DNA from: Candidatus Amarobacter glycogenicus
Lineage (GTDB): Bacteria > Chloroflexota > Dehalococcoidia > Tepidiformales > Tepidiformaceae
DNA length: 64,000 bases
Assembly: GCA_016719395.1 (NCBI GenBank)
Contig: JADJZF010000003.1
Coordinates: 310,001-374,000, forward strand
Reading direction: 5' to 3'
The notes under the pieces were generated by a model. It saw only the letters and a program-made list of their open reading frames with translations. It did not search any database and was not told where the DNA came from. Each line of letters opens with the position of its first letter. Position 1 is the stretch's first letter. A program made the translations under genes and the position numbers. Below are positions 43,100 to 51,536 of the stretch, piece after piece.

Positions 43100-44574
43100 C
43101 TAAACATTTAGCTCCTTTTCGAGCAGCCCGGTGACGACACCGGCGTTTGCCCGTCCGCGCGTTTCGCGCATGACCTGGCCGACCAGGAACTTGATGGCGG
43201 TCTCCTTGCCGGCGTGGAAATCGGCGACGGCCTTCGGATTCGCGGCAATGGCCGCCCGGACGGCTCCGAGGAGCTCATCCTCACCGCTGATCTGGGCGAG
43301 CCCGGAGTTCTCGATGATCTCTGAAGCCGGCTTGCCCGTCGCGATCATCTGCTCGAAGACTTCCTTGCCGATGGTCGAGGTCACTTTGCCCTCATCCACC
43401 AGACGAATCAGACCGGCCAGATGTTCCGGCAGAAGTGGAAACTGCTCGATGCCCTTCGCGGCCGTGTTCAGCCAGCGGCCGACTTCGCCGAGCACCCAGT
43501 TCGCCGCCAGCTTCGCCGAACGCGAAGGATCGAGACCGATCGCCCTGGCAACGGCCTCGAAGTACTCAGCCCGCTCTCGATCTTCGGTGAGACCGTCGGC
43601 CTCATGCTCTGAGAGCCCGAGCCCGATGAATCGCAGCTTTCTGGCTTCGGGAAGTTCAGGGAGCCTCGCCTGGATCTCGCCAACGTACTTCCGGCTGAGT
43701 TTCAGGGAGGCAGGTCCGGCTCCGGGAAGTAGCGGTAGTCGTTCGCATGTTCCTTCGTGCGCTGGCTGACGGTCTCGCGTGTGTCATCCACCCAGCCGCG
43801 CGTCTCCTGCGTAATTCGCTCGCCGCGGTCCAGCATGCCGGCCTGACGAACCTCTTCGAAGGCGATGGCATCGTGAACTGCCCGGAAGCTGTTCATGTTC
43901 TTGACTTCGACCTTGGTCCCGAAAGCTTCGGCGCCGACGGGCCGGAGCGAAACGTTGGCGTCGCAACGGAAATTGCCGTCCTCCATGTTGGCCTCGCTTA
44001 CGCCGATGTACCGGAGGATCTGGCGCAACCGGACGAGGTAGTCGCGGGCCTCCGCAGGCGTCCGCATATCCGGCTCGCTCACGATTTCCATGAGCGGCGT
44101 TCCCGAACGGTTGATGTCGATCAGGCTGTAGCCCTCTCCCGTGACGGCGTCGGTCCGGTGCAGCAGCCGCGCCGTGTCCTCTTCCATATGGACGCGCGTA
44201 ATGCCGACGCGCCGCGGGCCAGCGCCTTCAGGGGCGATATCCAGCCAGCCGTCGCTGCACACGGGCAGGTCGTACTGGGAGATCTGATAGCCCTTCATCA
44301 AGTCCGGATAGGGGTAGTTCTTGCGGTCGAACTTGGAGAACTCGGCGATGCGGCAATTGAGCGCAAGGCCCGTCATGACGATGTATTCAATGGCCTGCTC
44401 GTTGATCACCGGAAGCACGCCGGGCATCCCGAGGCAGACCGGGCACACATGCGTGTTGGGGTCGGCACGGGCGTAATCGGCACTGCAGCTGCAGAACATC
44501 TTGCTCTTGGTAATGAGCTGGCAATGAACCTCGAGGCCGATGACGGTCTCGTACCTGGTAGCAACGGCGGTCAA
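43100..44574 (-). CDS. gatB: Asp/Glu-tRNA(Asn/Gln) amidotransferase subunit B (frameshifted)
   Basis: Kinase/transamidase subunit of the GatCAB complex that converts Glu-tRNA(Gln) to Gln-tRNA(Gln). A TTG ending at 44574 with GGTGGAGG upstream gives MTAVATRYETVIGLEVHCQL, the normal start. Motifs: zinc Cys pairs (FCSCS, CPVCLGMPG), FDRKNYPYPDLMKGYQISQ, HMEEDTARL, IDINRSGTPLMEIVSEPD. The frame stops at 43702 after EPDLPP, and homology continues in another frame as LKLSRKYVGEI through the tail domain to 43100. One missing C in CCTCCCTGAAA restores it, giving about 492 residues. Because this subunit is normally essential, a base-calling error is likely. Confidence 0.9.
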
Positions 44575-44805
44575 ACAGCATCCTCCACCGGATCGCAAGA
44601 CCAGTATCGAGCCGAACGCCTGAAGACGAAAGGCCGTGCGGGAGTCAGAGCGGGCGCGCTCGACAGGGCAGGGACCGAGCGCGGCAAGGGCTCGTGGTCC
44701 GCAATTGGGCAGCGCGGCACAATCCCAACCGTCCCGATCGCACCGCCCTATCCGCCTGGACCTCGCGCCGCACCAGTTCGTGATTCTCGAATAGAGGCAG
44801 CCGGG

Positions 44806-45840
44806 CTAAACGACGAAAATGGCCCGGCCGTCGCCGGCTGCCTTCACTCGCCCGATCCGCCAGAGCGGGACTCCATCCCTGGCGAAGGCCGCTTCGAGCA
44901 CGCTTGACTTCCTCGGCGACGCGGCGAGGAGCAGCCCACCCGACGTCTGCGGGTCGAAGAGTAACGCAGCCACATCTGGGTCGACGCCATCGGCAAAACG
45001 GACATGCGGCCCGGCCCAGTCCCGATTCCGGCCCTCACCGCCGGTGTGCACACCCATCCGTGAGCACTCCAGGGCGCCCGGGAGGAACGGCAGAGCCTTC
45101 GAATCCAGCGTCACGGCCACTTCGGACCGGGAAACCATCTCCCACAAGTGGCCCAGCAGCCCGAAGCCCGTGATATCCGTCGCCGCGTGGACCCGCGCTT
45201 CGCGTGCCAGGTGGCTGGCATGCCGGTTGAGCCGCAGCATGGATTCGGTCGCCGCTTCGACCCATGCCCTGCCGGCTTTGCCCTCGCGTTGGGCCGAAAG
45301 GATGGTCCCGGTGCCGATCGGTTTCGTCAGGTAGAGCGAATCCCCCGGCCGCAGCCCGGCCTTCGAGAAGAGCCGCCCGGGGTGGACGAGGCCGAGCACG
45401 CTGAGCCCGTACTTCGGTTCGTTATCCCAGACTGTGTGGCCTCCCGCGATCACGGCCCCGGCTTCGCGGACCTTCTCGGCGCCGCCCCGGAGGATCGCGG
45501 TCTGGACTTCGGTTGGAAGATCCTCCGGAAAGGCCGCGATGTTCAGTGCGAGTACGACCTCGCCGCCCATCGCGTACACATCGGACATGGCGTTGGCGGC
45601 CGCGATGGCGCCGTAGGTGTGCGGGTCGTCGACCACGGGCGCGAAGAAGTCGAGGGTCACCACGACGGCGGTGCTGGCGTTGATGCGGTAGACGGCGGCA
45701 TCGTCGGGCACGCCAAGGCCGACCAGCACGTTTTCGTGGTTGGCCGCATCGAACAGACCGGTCAGCGGCGACAGCACCTGCGCCAGGGCCTCGGGCCCCG
45801 CCTTGGATGCTCAACCACCGCAGGTGGTCAGCTCGGTCAT
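44806..45840 (-). CDS. selD: Selenide, water dikinase SelD, probable selenoprotein
   Basis: Makes selenophosphate from selenide and ATP, the selenium donor for selenocysteine. The frame opens at 45777, too late: the N-terminal catalytic motif would be lost. Reading upstream in frame through one TGA (45811-45813) to the ATG ending at 45840 gives TTCGG-U-ASKAGPEALAQVL, which aligns with the family's C-x-G-(C/U)-A-(A/S)-K-x-G-P motif. The TGA falls exactly on the catalytic Cys/Sec. Other motifs: VPDDAAVY, LDFFAPVVDDPHTYG, AANAMSDVYAMGG, AGGHTV, DITGFGLLGHL, DPQTSGGLL. Full length is 344 residues. A GTG at 45864 is an alternative start. Confidence 0.9.
45782..45802 (-). promoter_or_regulatory. 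Candidate SECIS-like hairpin after the selD TGA
   Basis: Eight bases after the TGA, GGCGGGGCC and GGCCCTGGC can pair over nine positions with one mismatch around a CGA loop. Bacterial SECIS elements sit in this place directly downstream of the UGA. The loop is smaller than in the E. coli element, so the match is suggestive only. Confidence 0.35.
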
Positions 45841-45995
45841 GCGGAAGAGTTCTTCACGCGTCACCGTTGCAAAGCGTAGACGGTTTCGCCGGCGAAGATC
45901 TCGGACGACGCCCGCCCTGACGGCGCCGGGCGGGGATGAACCAGCGGCGGCCCCCCGGACTGACACCCGCCCGGCGAGCGGCGATACTGGAATCG

Positions 45996-46868
45996 ATGTC
46001 CGACAACCTGTTCACCATGCTCTCGGCCTTCCGCCAGGGCTCCGCGGCCACACCCTTCGAGAACTACTGCACCACCGGCCTCGCCTACTTCCTCAAGCGC
46101 GGCCACCGCATGCTGCAGGCGCTCATTTCGCACGCCGCCGGGGCCGGCACCGAGGAGCTGGTGCTGGTCGAAGTCCAGCCCCGGATGGCCGACGCCGGCG
46201 TCGCCGACCTCCTTCTCACCTACGAAGGCGGCCGCCGCGTCCTCGTCGAGGTGCAGATCGGGTCCGGCGCCGACGAGAGCTTGCTGCCCGCCTTCCAATC
46301 CGTGGCGCGCCAGTGGAGCGAGAAGCCAGCCTTCCTCATGCTCGGCCTGCGCGCGGAAGGCGTCCTGCCGCCGTGGGCGCCGGTCACCTGGAACGAAGTC
46401 CTCGAGGCGCTGGACGGCGACCCGGACCCGGTAGCCATCGAGTTCAGCGAATTCGTCCTGCGCGACATCCTCGGCCTCGGAGAGGTCCCGCTGGAGGAGG
46501 CGCTAAGCACGAACCGTCTCTACGCCCTCGGCGGCGGCGCGGTGCGTCGGTTCTTCGGCGACGGAGCGCGTTATGTGAACAGTGCCTCGCGCCCGATGCA
46601 CGGCCAGTACCGCTACCTGGGGACGACCTTCTCGCCCGGCGGCGGCGACATGAACTACTGGATCGGCTTCGTGAACGAGACGATCCCGCTGGGCGAGCAC
46701 TACCACCTGATGCTGGCGAGCAAGGAGAAGTCATTGCTCTTCCCGGCGGAACAGCCGCGGGCCACGGGCGACTGGAAATGGCCGCACTGGACGGGGATGG
46801 GCCGGGTTGTCCGGCCGGTGACGCCAGCGATGTACGAGGGGTTGCTGGAGCGGACGAAGCGGAAGTAG
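45996..46868 (+). CDS. PD-(D/E)XK nuclease-like protein
   Basis: Unrecognised family; 290 residues from the ATG at 45996. The N-terminal 120 residues resemble a restriction-endonuclease fold: TPFENYCTTGLAYFL, then acidic strands ELVLVEVQP, VADLLLTYEGG and RVLVEVQIG, which read as Asp-x(n)-Glu-x-Gln with Gln in place of the usual Lys. The C-terminal 150 residues are a separate domain with aromatic-rich DMNYWIGFVNE and DWKWPHWTGMGR. It borders a repeat-filled gap and is followed by a hairpin plus T-run. Possibly an orphan defence or repair nuclease; not proven. Confidence 0.55.
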   Translation: MSDNLFTMLSAFRQGSAATPFENYCTTGLAYFLKRGHRMLQALISHAAGAGTEELVLVEVQPRMADAGVADLLLTYEGGRRVLVEVQIGSGADESLLPAFQSVARQWSEKPAFLMLGLRAEGVLPPWAPVTWNEVLEALDGDPDPVAIEFSEFVLRDILGLGEVPLEEALSTNRLYALGGGAVRRFFGDGARYVNSASRPMHGQYRYLGTTFSPGGGDMNYWIGFVNETIPLGEHYHLMLASKEKSLLFPAEQPRATGDWKWPHWTGMGRVVRPVTPAMYEGLLERTKRK

Positions 46869-46922
46869 CTCTGGGCTGCGGAGCGGGATCCGGCGAGTAC
46901 CTTTGGGGCCGTGGCCGACAGG

Positions 46923-46982
46923 GCGCGCGCTTGCGGGGAGCGGTGATCCCGCGCCGGGGGTTTCGCGCGCACTTCTTTTTTC
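46923..46982 (+). terminator. Hairpin terminator after the nuclease-like gene
   Basis: GCGCGCG (46923-46929) pairs with CGCGCGC (46964-46970) around a GC-rich inner repeat, followed by ACTTCTTTTTTCC. The inner part (46926-46960) matches repeats at 47366-47400 and, inverted, 47571-47605. Confidence 0.55.
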
Positions 46983-46983
46983 C

Positions 46984-47039
46984 GACCACTTCAAGTGGTC
47001 ACAAGTAGTCCGCTCAGATTCGGAACGTGCGACTACTTC
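46984..47039. repeat. Two adjacent short inverted repeats
   Basis: GACCACTT-C-AAGTGGTC (46984-47000) is a perfect palindrome. Directly after it AAGTAGTC (near 47003-47010) and GACTACTT (near 47031-47038) form a second pair about 20 bases apart. No gene uses them as an obvious upstream site. Confidence 0.4.
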
Positions 47040-47104
47040 CTGACCAGTTGCCACCTGTTGGGCGACTTCTTGCGCCGCGCGAGTGGTGACCTGTTGCGTG
47101 GCCG

Positions 47105-47150
47105 CCCTCACCCCCCAACCCCCTCTCCCAAGCCTGGGAGAGGGGGAGCC
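47105..47150. repeat. Third copy of the CCCTCACC...GGGAG dispersed element
   Basis: CCCTCACCCCCCAACCCCCT, CTCCCAAGCCTGGGAG, then AGGGGGAGCC. CTCCCA/TGGGAG form a short hairpin at the centre. It matches the plan of the elements inside imuB and dnaE2. Confidence 0.65.
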
Positions 47151-47365
47151 AAGGCGACGGAGTGCGTGCCCGGCGAGTTTGTGCAAGGAGATGCGGCCCA
47201 TGGGGTTGAGGTTGCGCGGGGGAGGTGCGGAGCTGGAAGGGCCGGTCGGCGCGGGGAGCGCCCTCGTCCCCGGCGGCCTTTCCCGACTCGTTCCTGGCGG
47301 GCGAGAGGGAGCGCCGTTCACGGGGTACGGCGAGTACCCTTTCTTGGGCGATGGTCAACGGGGCG

Positions 47366-47400
47366 CCCGCTCGCGGGGGGCCGTGCTCCCGCGCCGGGGG
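47366..47400 (+). repeat. GC-rich repeat, direct orientation
   Basis: CCCGCTCGCGGGGGGCCGTG with CTCCCGCGCCGGGGG following. The reverse complement recurs at 47571-47605 and 47870-47904 with few changes, and a diverged direct copy is at 46926-46960. Confidence 0.55.
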
Positions 47401-47447
47401 CTTCGCGTTTTCCGGGGGGCGGGCCGGCATCGACCGGCACCCAAGAA

Positions 47448-47627
47448 ACAGGGGTTGAGAGCATGGCCGGCGACCGGGCGAAGTCCGGGTTGCGCATGGC
47501 GCGAGCGGCGACGGAGCGCCGCGACTCCACGGGGTGCGGTGTGGGGCGAGCGTCTGCGTGAAACGGAGAGCCTCCCGCGCGGGAGCACGGGGTCCCGCGA
47601 GCGGGCGGGCTGGTGAACGTAGCTGCA
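47448..47627 (+). repeat. Direct repeat, copy 1 (about 180 bp)
   Basis: From ACAGGGGTTGAGAGCATGG to GGTGAACGTAGCTGCA. It matches copy 2 (47747-47926) with about seven single-base differences counted by eye and no gaps. Copies are offset by 299 bases. Confidence 0.85.
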
Positions 47628-47746
47628 TCAAATTCCCGCGCGGGGCGCGACACCCACTCGCTGACGATCTCAGGCGATGCAACACACCGAAACTCGTGAG
47701 GATCTCCTGACCCGACACAGTCTCCCCTTTCTCTCAAGCCCGGGAG

Positions 47747-47926
47747 ACAGGAGTTGAGAGCATGGCCGGCGACGGGGCGAAGTCCGGGTTGCGCATGGCG
47801 CGAGCGGCGACGGAGCGCCGCGACTCCACGGGGTGCGGTGTGGGGCGAGCGTGTGCGGGAAACGGAGAGCCTCCCGCGCGGGAGCACGGGGTCCCGCGAG
47901 CGGGCAGGCGGGTGAACGTAGCCGCA
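47747..47926 (+). repeat. Direct repeat, copy 2 (about 180 bp)
   Basis: From ACAGGAGTTGAGAGCATGG to GGTGAACGTAGCCGCA. Each copy contains the inverted GC-rich segment CCTCCCGCGCGGGAGCACGG and the string GGTCCCGCGAGCGGG. Confidence 0.85.
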
Positions 47927-48027
47927 GCAGATCCCCGCGTTTTCGCCCCTAACCGGGGCCTTTGCTACCCTCGAACTTCAGCCGCCGTTTCGCGCGGCGC
48001 CCCATCTTCTCCCCACGGATTTTGCCC

Positions 48028-49524
48028 ATGACCAGGGTCGGCATCATGGAAACGGCCATCCGCGATGGCCATCAGTCGCTGCTGGCGACACGCATGCGCA
48101 CCGAGGACATGATCCCCGCCCTCGAAGAGATGGACGCCATCGGCTACCACAGCATCGAATGCTGGGGCGGCGCGACGTTCGATACGTGCATGCGGTTCCT
48201 GAAAGAAGACCCCTGGGCACGCCTCCGCGAAATCAAGAAGCGGCTGAAGAACACGCCTACGCAGATGCTCCTCCGGGGCCAGAACGCGGTCGGCTACCGC
48301 CACTACGCCGACGACGTCGTCCGGCAGTTCTGCGAACGCTCGGTCGCGAACGGCATGGACATCTTCCGCATCTTCGATGCACTCAACGACACCCGGAACC
48401 TGGAGACGGCCTTCGATGCCGTGAAACGCGCGGGGGGTCACGTCCAGGGCACGATTTGCTACACGATCAGCCCGGTCCACACGGTCGACACCTTCGCAAA
48501 GCAGGCCGACGTGATGGTGGAGATGGGAGCCGATTCACTCTGCATCAAGGACATGGCCGGGCTCCTCAGCCCGATGATGGCGAAGGCGCTGGTCAGCCGG
48601 CTCAAGGCCGACCACCCTGGGATGCTGGTCCAGATGCACTGCCACGACACCTCGGGCTACTCCGAAATGGCGTACCTGATGGGCGTCCAGGCGGGCGCGG
48701 ATGTGATCGACTGCGCGCTCAGCAGCCTGGCGGGCGGCACCAGCCAGCCAGCAACCGAAACGCTGGTGGCCGCACTCGCGGAGGACGCAGAACACGCGAC
48801 CGGCCTGGACCTCGAAAGGCTCGGGAAGCTGTCCGAGTACTTCCGCGGAGTCCGCCGTAAGTACTGGAAGTTCGAGAGCGGCCTCCTCGGGATCGATGCC
48901 GGCGTGCTGGCGCACCAGGTGCCCGGCGGCATGATCTCGAACCTCGTCGGCCAGCTGCGCGAACAGGGCGCAGAGGCCAGGCTGCCGGAAGTGCTCGCAG
49001 AGAACGCACGCGTCCGTGCGGACCTCGGCTTCCCACCGCTGGTCACGCCGAGTTCCCAGATCGTGGGCACGCAGGCCGTCCTCAACGTCCTCACGGGGAA
49101 GCGCTACGGGAATGTGACGAAGGAGACGCGGAACCTCGCGAAGGGCGCGTACGGCGCGACAGCCAAGCCCATCGAGAAGGACATCCTGGACCAGGTGCTC
49201 GGCGGCGAAGAGCCGATTACCCATCGACCGGCCGATGACCTCGCGCCCGAGTTGACGGAGGCGACCGAGCAGATCGGCGAACTGGCCGAGGACATCGACG
49301 ATGTCCTCAGCTACGTGATGTTCCCGCAGCCGGCGAGGGAGTTCCTCCAGTGGCGGAAGGAAGGCGGTGGGCCGGAGCGGGAACTCGTCGCCGCAATCGT
49401 CGGCGCGATGGTGATCGGCGAGAAGAAGGCACAGGCCGCACCTATCGCGATGCAGCCCGTCGTCGTCGCGAACGGCGAAACCCAGGCATGGCGCAACTAC
49501 GGCCGCATGCGGCAGATGCGGTAA
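48028..49524 (+). CDS. Biotin-dependent carboxyltransferase subunit (PycB/OadA-like)
   Basis: HMGL-like TIM-barrel carboxyltransferase, 498 residues from the ATG at 48028. The metal site is seen in TAIRDGHQSL and MHCHDTSGY, and the carboxylated or bridging Lys in CIKDMAGLLSP. GGATFDTCMRFLKEDPWARL is a family hallmark. The C-terminal region is the conserved carboxyltransferase domain (GGMISNLVGQL). Without its own biotin domain it resembles pyruvate carboxylase subunit B or an oxaloacetate decarboxylase alpha chain. The biotin carrier is the next gene; a biotin carboxylase is not in the window, so the net reaction is unresolved. Confidence 0.9.
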   Translation: MTRVGIMETAIRDGHQSLLATRMRTEDMIPALEEMDAIGYHSIECWGGATFDTCMRFLKEDPWARLREIKKRLKNTPTQMLLRGQNAVGYRHYADDVVRQFCERSVANGMDIFRIFDALNDTRNLETAFDAVKRAGGHVQGTICYTISPVHTVDTFAKQADVMVEMGADSLCIKDMAGLLSPMMAKALVSRLKADHPGMLVQMHCHDTSGYSEMAYLMGVQAGADVIDCALSSLAGGTSQPATETLVAALAEDAEHATGLDLERLGKLSEYFRGVRRKYWKFESGLLGIDAGVLAHQVPGGMISNLVGQLREQGAEARLPEVLAENARVRADLGFPPLVTPSSQIVGTQAVLNVLTGKRYGNVTKETRNLAKGAYGATAKPIEKDILDQVLGGEEPITHRPADDLAPELTEATEQIGELAEDIDDVLSYVMFPQPAREFLQWRKEGGGPERELVAAIVGAMVIGEKKAQAAPIAMQPVVVANGETQAWRNYGRMRQMR

Positions 49525-49535
49525 GGAGAGGGAGC

Positions 49536-50060
49536 ATGGCGACGGTAACCATCGGTGGTCGGAGTTACGAAGTCGAAGTCCGCGGCGAAACCGTGGTCGT
49601 CGACGGCCACGAGTACCCCATCAGCGTGAAGCAGGACGCCGGCACCACTACCGTGAACGCAGGCGGCGTCCCCTACCGCGTGCAGCTTCCCGCGGCCGGC
49701 GAGCGCTCCAGCGGGATGGCCGTCCAGGTCGACTACCGGCCGTTTACCTTCGAGTACGAAGGGCGCCTCGGCGGGGGCCCGGCGCCGCGCGAACGGAAAG
49801 TCTCGGAAGCCTCGGGCGGTGGCGGCAGCGCTGCCCTCGTGAAAGGCGGCGTAGCCGCCCAGATCGCCGGGCGCATCCTCAGCATCAAGGTCAAGGTCGG
49901 CGACACCGTTGCCAAGGGCGATGTCCTCCTGCTCCTCGAGGCGATGAAGATGGAAAACGAGATCAAGTCGCCGACCGACGGCATCGTGAAGGACATCCCG
50001 GTGAAAGAGGGCGACCGGGTCTCAGAGGGACAGGTCCTGGCGGTCGTCGAAATCGACTAA
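49536..50060 (+). CDS. Biotin carboxyl carrier protein
   Basis: Carries the carboxyl group between active sites. It has 174 residues from the ATG at 49536, with AAGGAGAGGGAG upstream. The C-terminal biotinyl domain has the biotin lysine in EAMKMENEI. A Gly/Ser linker (SGGGGS) joins it to an N-terminal beta domain (VTIGGRSYEVEVRGETVVVD). It begins 11 bases after the carboxyltransferase stop, so the two form one complex. Confidence 0.94.
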   Translation: MATVTIGGRSYEVEVRGETVVVDGHEYPISVKQDAGTTTVNAGGVPYRVQLPAAGERSSGMAVQVDYRPFTFEYEGRLGGGPAPRERKVSEASGGGGSAALVKGGVAAQIAGRILSIKVKVGDTVAKGDVLLLLEAMKMENEIKSPTDGIVKDIPVKEGDRVSEGQVLAVVEID

Positions 50061-50087
50061 CCGGAGACTGACTCCGTAACCCAGAAC

Positions 50088-50117
50088 AGACAGGGCAGCT
50101 GGCCAGCTGCCCTGTCT
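50088..50117. terminator. Bidirectional palindromic terminator
   Basis: AGACAGGGCAGCTGG and CCAGCTGCCCTGTCT form a perfect 30-base palindrome between the convergent biotin-carrier and DinB-like genes. Flanking T-runs are weak on both sides. Confidence 0.65.
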
Positions 50118-50137
50118 TCGTCTCGACGGAAAGCGGG

Positions 50138-50578
50138 TCAGGCGCCGCGGAGCGTCTTGAGCTGGTTCGCATGGTCGGCGAGGTGCCCGGCAAGGATGCC
50201 GAGGATGCCGGCGATGGGCTGTTTGCCGAGCCGGGGATTCTCGATTTCCTGCGTGAGTTGGGCATCCTGCACTTGCGAGACGACTTCGATGAGTGCCGCC
50301 TGGCTTCGCTTCGTCTCTGCGATGCCGGTTGCGAGATCGGGGAACGCCGGACGAGAGAGCGCCGGGGGCGTCACACCAATCGCGTTGGCGATCCCGGCAG
50401 CGAAGAACGGGCTGGCGCCGGCGATGTGTTCAGCGACCTGGCGAGCGCACCAGGCGGCCTCGCCGTCGGCTGAGCCAGCTGGTTTCACTTCCCAGACCGA
50501 TGCGCACTGTTCGAGTTCGGCCAGGTAAGCGGCGAAATTCGACTCGATTGTGGACTTCGCTTCAGCGGCAGATGCCAA
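50138..50578 (-). CDS. DinB-fold protein
   Basis: Four-helix bundle protein of 146 residues, TTG start with GGAG upstream. Candidate metal-ligand histidines are in ARQVAEHIAGA and GHLADHANQLKTL, which fits the three-His DinB/YfiT superfamily. Members are metal-dependent, often thiol-linked transferases of unknown substrate. Convergent with the biotin carrier. Confidence 0.72.
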   Translation of the reverse strand: MASAAEAKSTIESNFAAYLAELEQCASVWEVKPAGSADGEAAWCARQVAEHIAGASPFFAAGIANAIGVTPPALSRPAFPDLATGIAETKRSQAALIEVVSQVQDAQLTQEIENPRLGKQPIAGILGILAGHLADHANQLKTLRGA

Positions 50579-50737
50579 GTGGAGTACTCCAGGATCAGAT
50601 TGGGCGGTAGTGTGGTCGATTCAGTTGCAACAGGCTACCGACCTGCCGCCCGGACGGTGTTTCCTGTTTCCGAACCTTCGCTATGATTCTGGGACGAACA
50701 ACATCCGGGGCTGGCCCCGAAGCACCGTGGAGCAGGA

Positions 50738-50959
50738 ATGCTGGCCTATCTGCCTTTTCTCATCAGCGCGAACAGCCTCGGCGTCATCTGTATGCTCATC
50801 TTCCTCGCGAGCACGATCATCTTCACGATCCCGATGTTCGCGACCCGCGGCGGCACCCAGGTAGCCTGGACCGGCGTAGCCGGGTTCCTGCTCACCGTGG
50901 AACTCGCCGTCATGGTTACACTCGTCGTACTCGTGAGCCGCGGCGACATCTGGCAGTAA
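50738..50959 (+). CDS. Small two-helix membrane protein
   Basis: Not recognised. It has 73 residues with two hydrophobic helices (about 10-32 and 42-66) and few charges. GTGGAGCAGG precedes the ATG, and a possible -10 TATGAT at 50682-50687 lies 51 bases upstream. Probably a real small gene; role unknown. Confidence 0.5.
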   Translation: MLAYLPFLISANSLGVICMLIFLASTIIFTIPMFATRGGTQVAWTGVAGFLLTVELAVMVTLVVLVSRGDIWQ

Positions 50960-51108
50960 CCGGACGCTGCGATCACAGGGCGTCCTCCCGGCTCATTGGT
51001 CTGCCTGACCGCACTCGAGAGAGAGGCCATGCTGCTGCTGTCCCGGCGTCGTAGTCGGGGCACGGCAACGGTCCAGCAAGATCGGGGAACGATCCGCCCT
51101 GCGACGCC

Positions 51109-51327
51109 TTAGAGCAGCCGCCGGATTGGCTTTCTTCCCGGGCGCGGGTCGTAGTTGCTCTTGAACATCTCGAGCTTGTCGCGCTCGATCAGGTACTTCC
51201 CTGCGAACAACGTCGCCGGGATCTTCTTCTGCTTGATGAGCCGGCGAAGGCTCTGTGGGTGGATGGCGAGTTCTCGAGCCGCCTCGACCAGGTCAAGGTA
51301 GTTGTCGAACGGTGTGATGATGGCCAT
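51109..51327 (-). CDS. Small helix-turn-helix (excisionase/MerR-like) protein
   Basis: 72 residues from the ATG ending at 51327; a TTG at 51369 would add 14 weak residues. DLVEAARELAIHPQSLRRLI is a winged-helix recognition start, followed by KKIPATLFAGKYLIERDKLE, as in excisionase-family DNA-binding domains. No integrase is nearby, so it is likely a local regulator. Confidence 0.7.
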   Translation of the reverse strand: MAIITPFDNYLDLVEAARELAIHPQSLRRLIKQKKIPATLFAGKYLIERDKLEMFKSNYDPRPGRKPIRRLL

Positions 51328-51488
51328 GGTTGGGCGGGACCTCGGGGTGTGTTCGGCCGAATCGCTCAATTGCTTAGGCGAAAGAACGGTAGCACCACGT
51401 TATGACTATTGTCTACTCCCCCTAGCAATTGGGGGATTCCGGCGATCACGGAACGGTATTGGCAACGAGACCGGAGACCTGGCACAAA

Positions 51489-51516
51489 GAAGCACGGCCG
51501 GGTTGGGCCGTGCTTC
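51489..51516 (-). terminator. Terminator after lipoprotein gene
   Basis: Perfect 11-bp arms GAAGCACGGCC (51489-51499) and GGCCGTGCTTC (51506-51516) with a six-base loop; the minus strand then reads TTTGTGCC. It lies 20 bases after the lipoprotein stop. Confidence 0.7.
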
Positions 51517-51536
51517 GGGGATGAGCGGTTGCGAGA

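Larger units (their letters stand above)
46983..48027. other. Gene-free, repeat-rich interval
   Basis: About one kilobase without a credible gene. Open frames exist on both strands but consist of repeat-derived Arg/Pro/Gly-rich sequence without recognisable domains. The interval holds a palindrome pair, one copy of the dispersed CCCTCACC/GGGAG element, two long direct repeats about 299 bases apart, and several copies of a GC-rich inverted segment. Confidence 0.7.

Noticed and set aside
43702..43704. gatB TGA as a selenocysteine codon
   Set aside because: Homology continues in a different frame, not in frame past the TGA, so this is an indel rather than recoding.
44575..44805. tRNA-Sec gene in the gap next to selD
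   Set aside because: Both strands were read for a T-loop and long acceptor pairing; no convincing cloverleaf was found.
47448..47926. Direct repeats as a CRISPR array
   Set aside because: Only two 180-bp units, no short regular repeats with unique spacers, and no cas genes.
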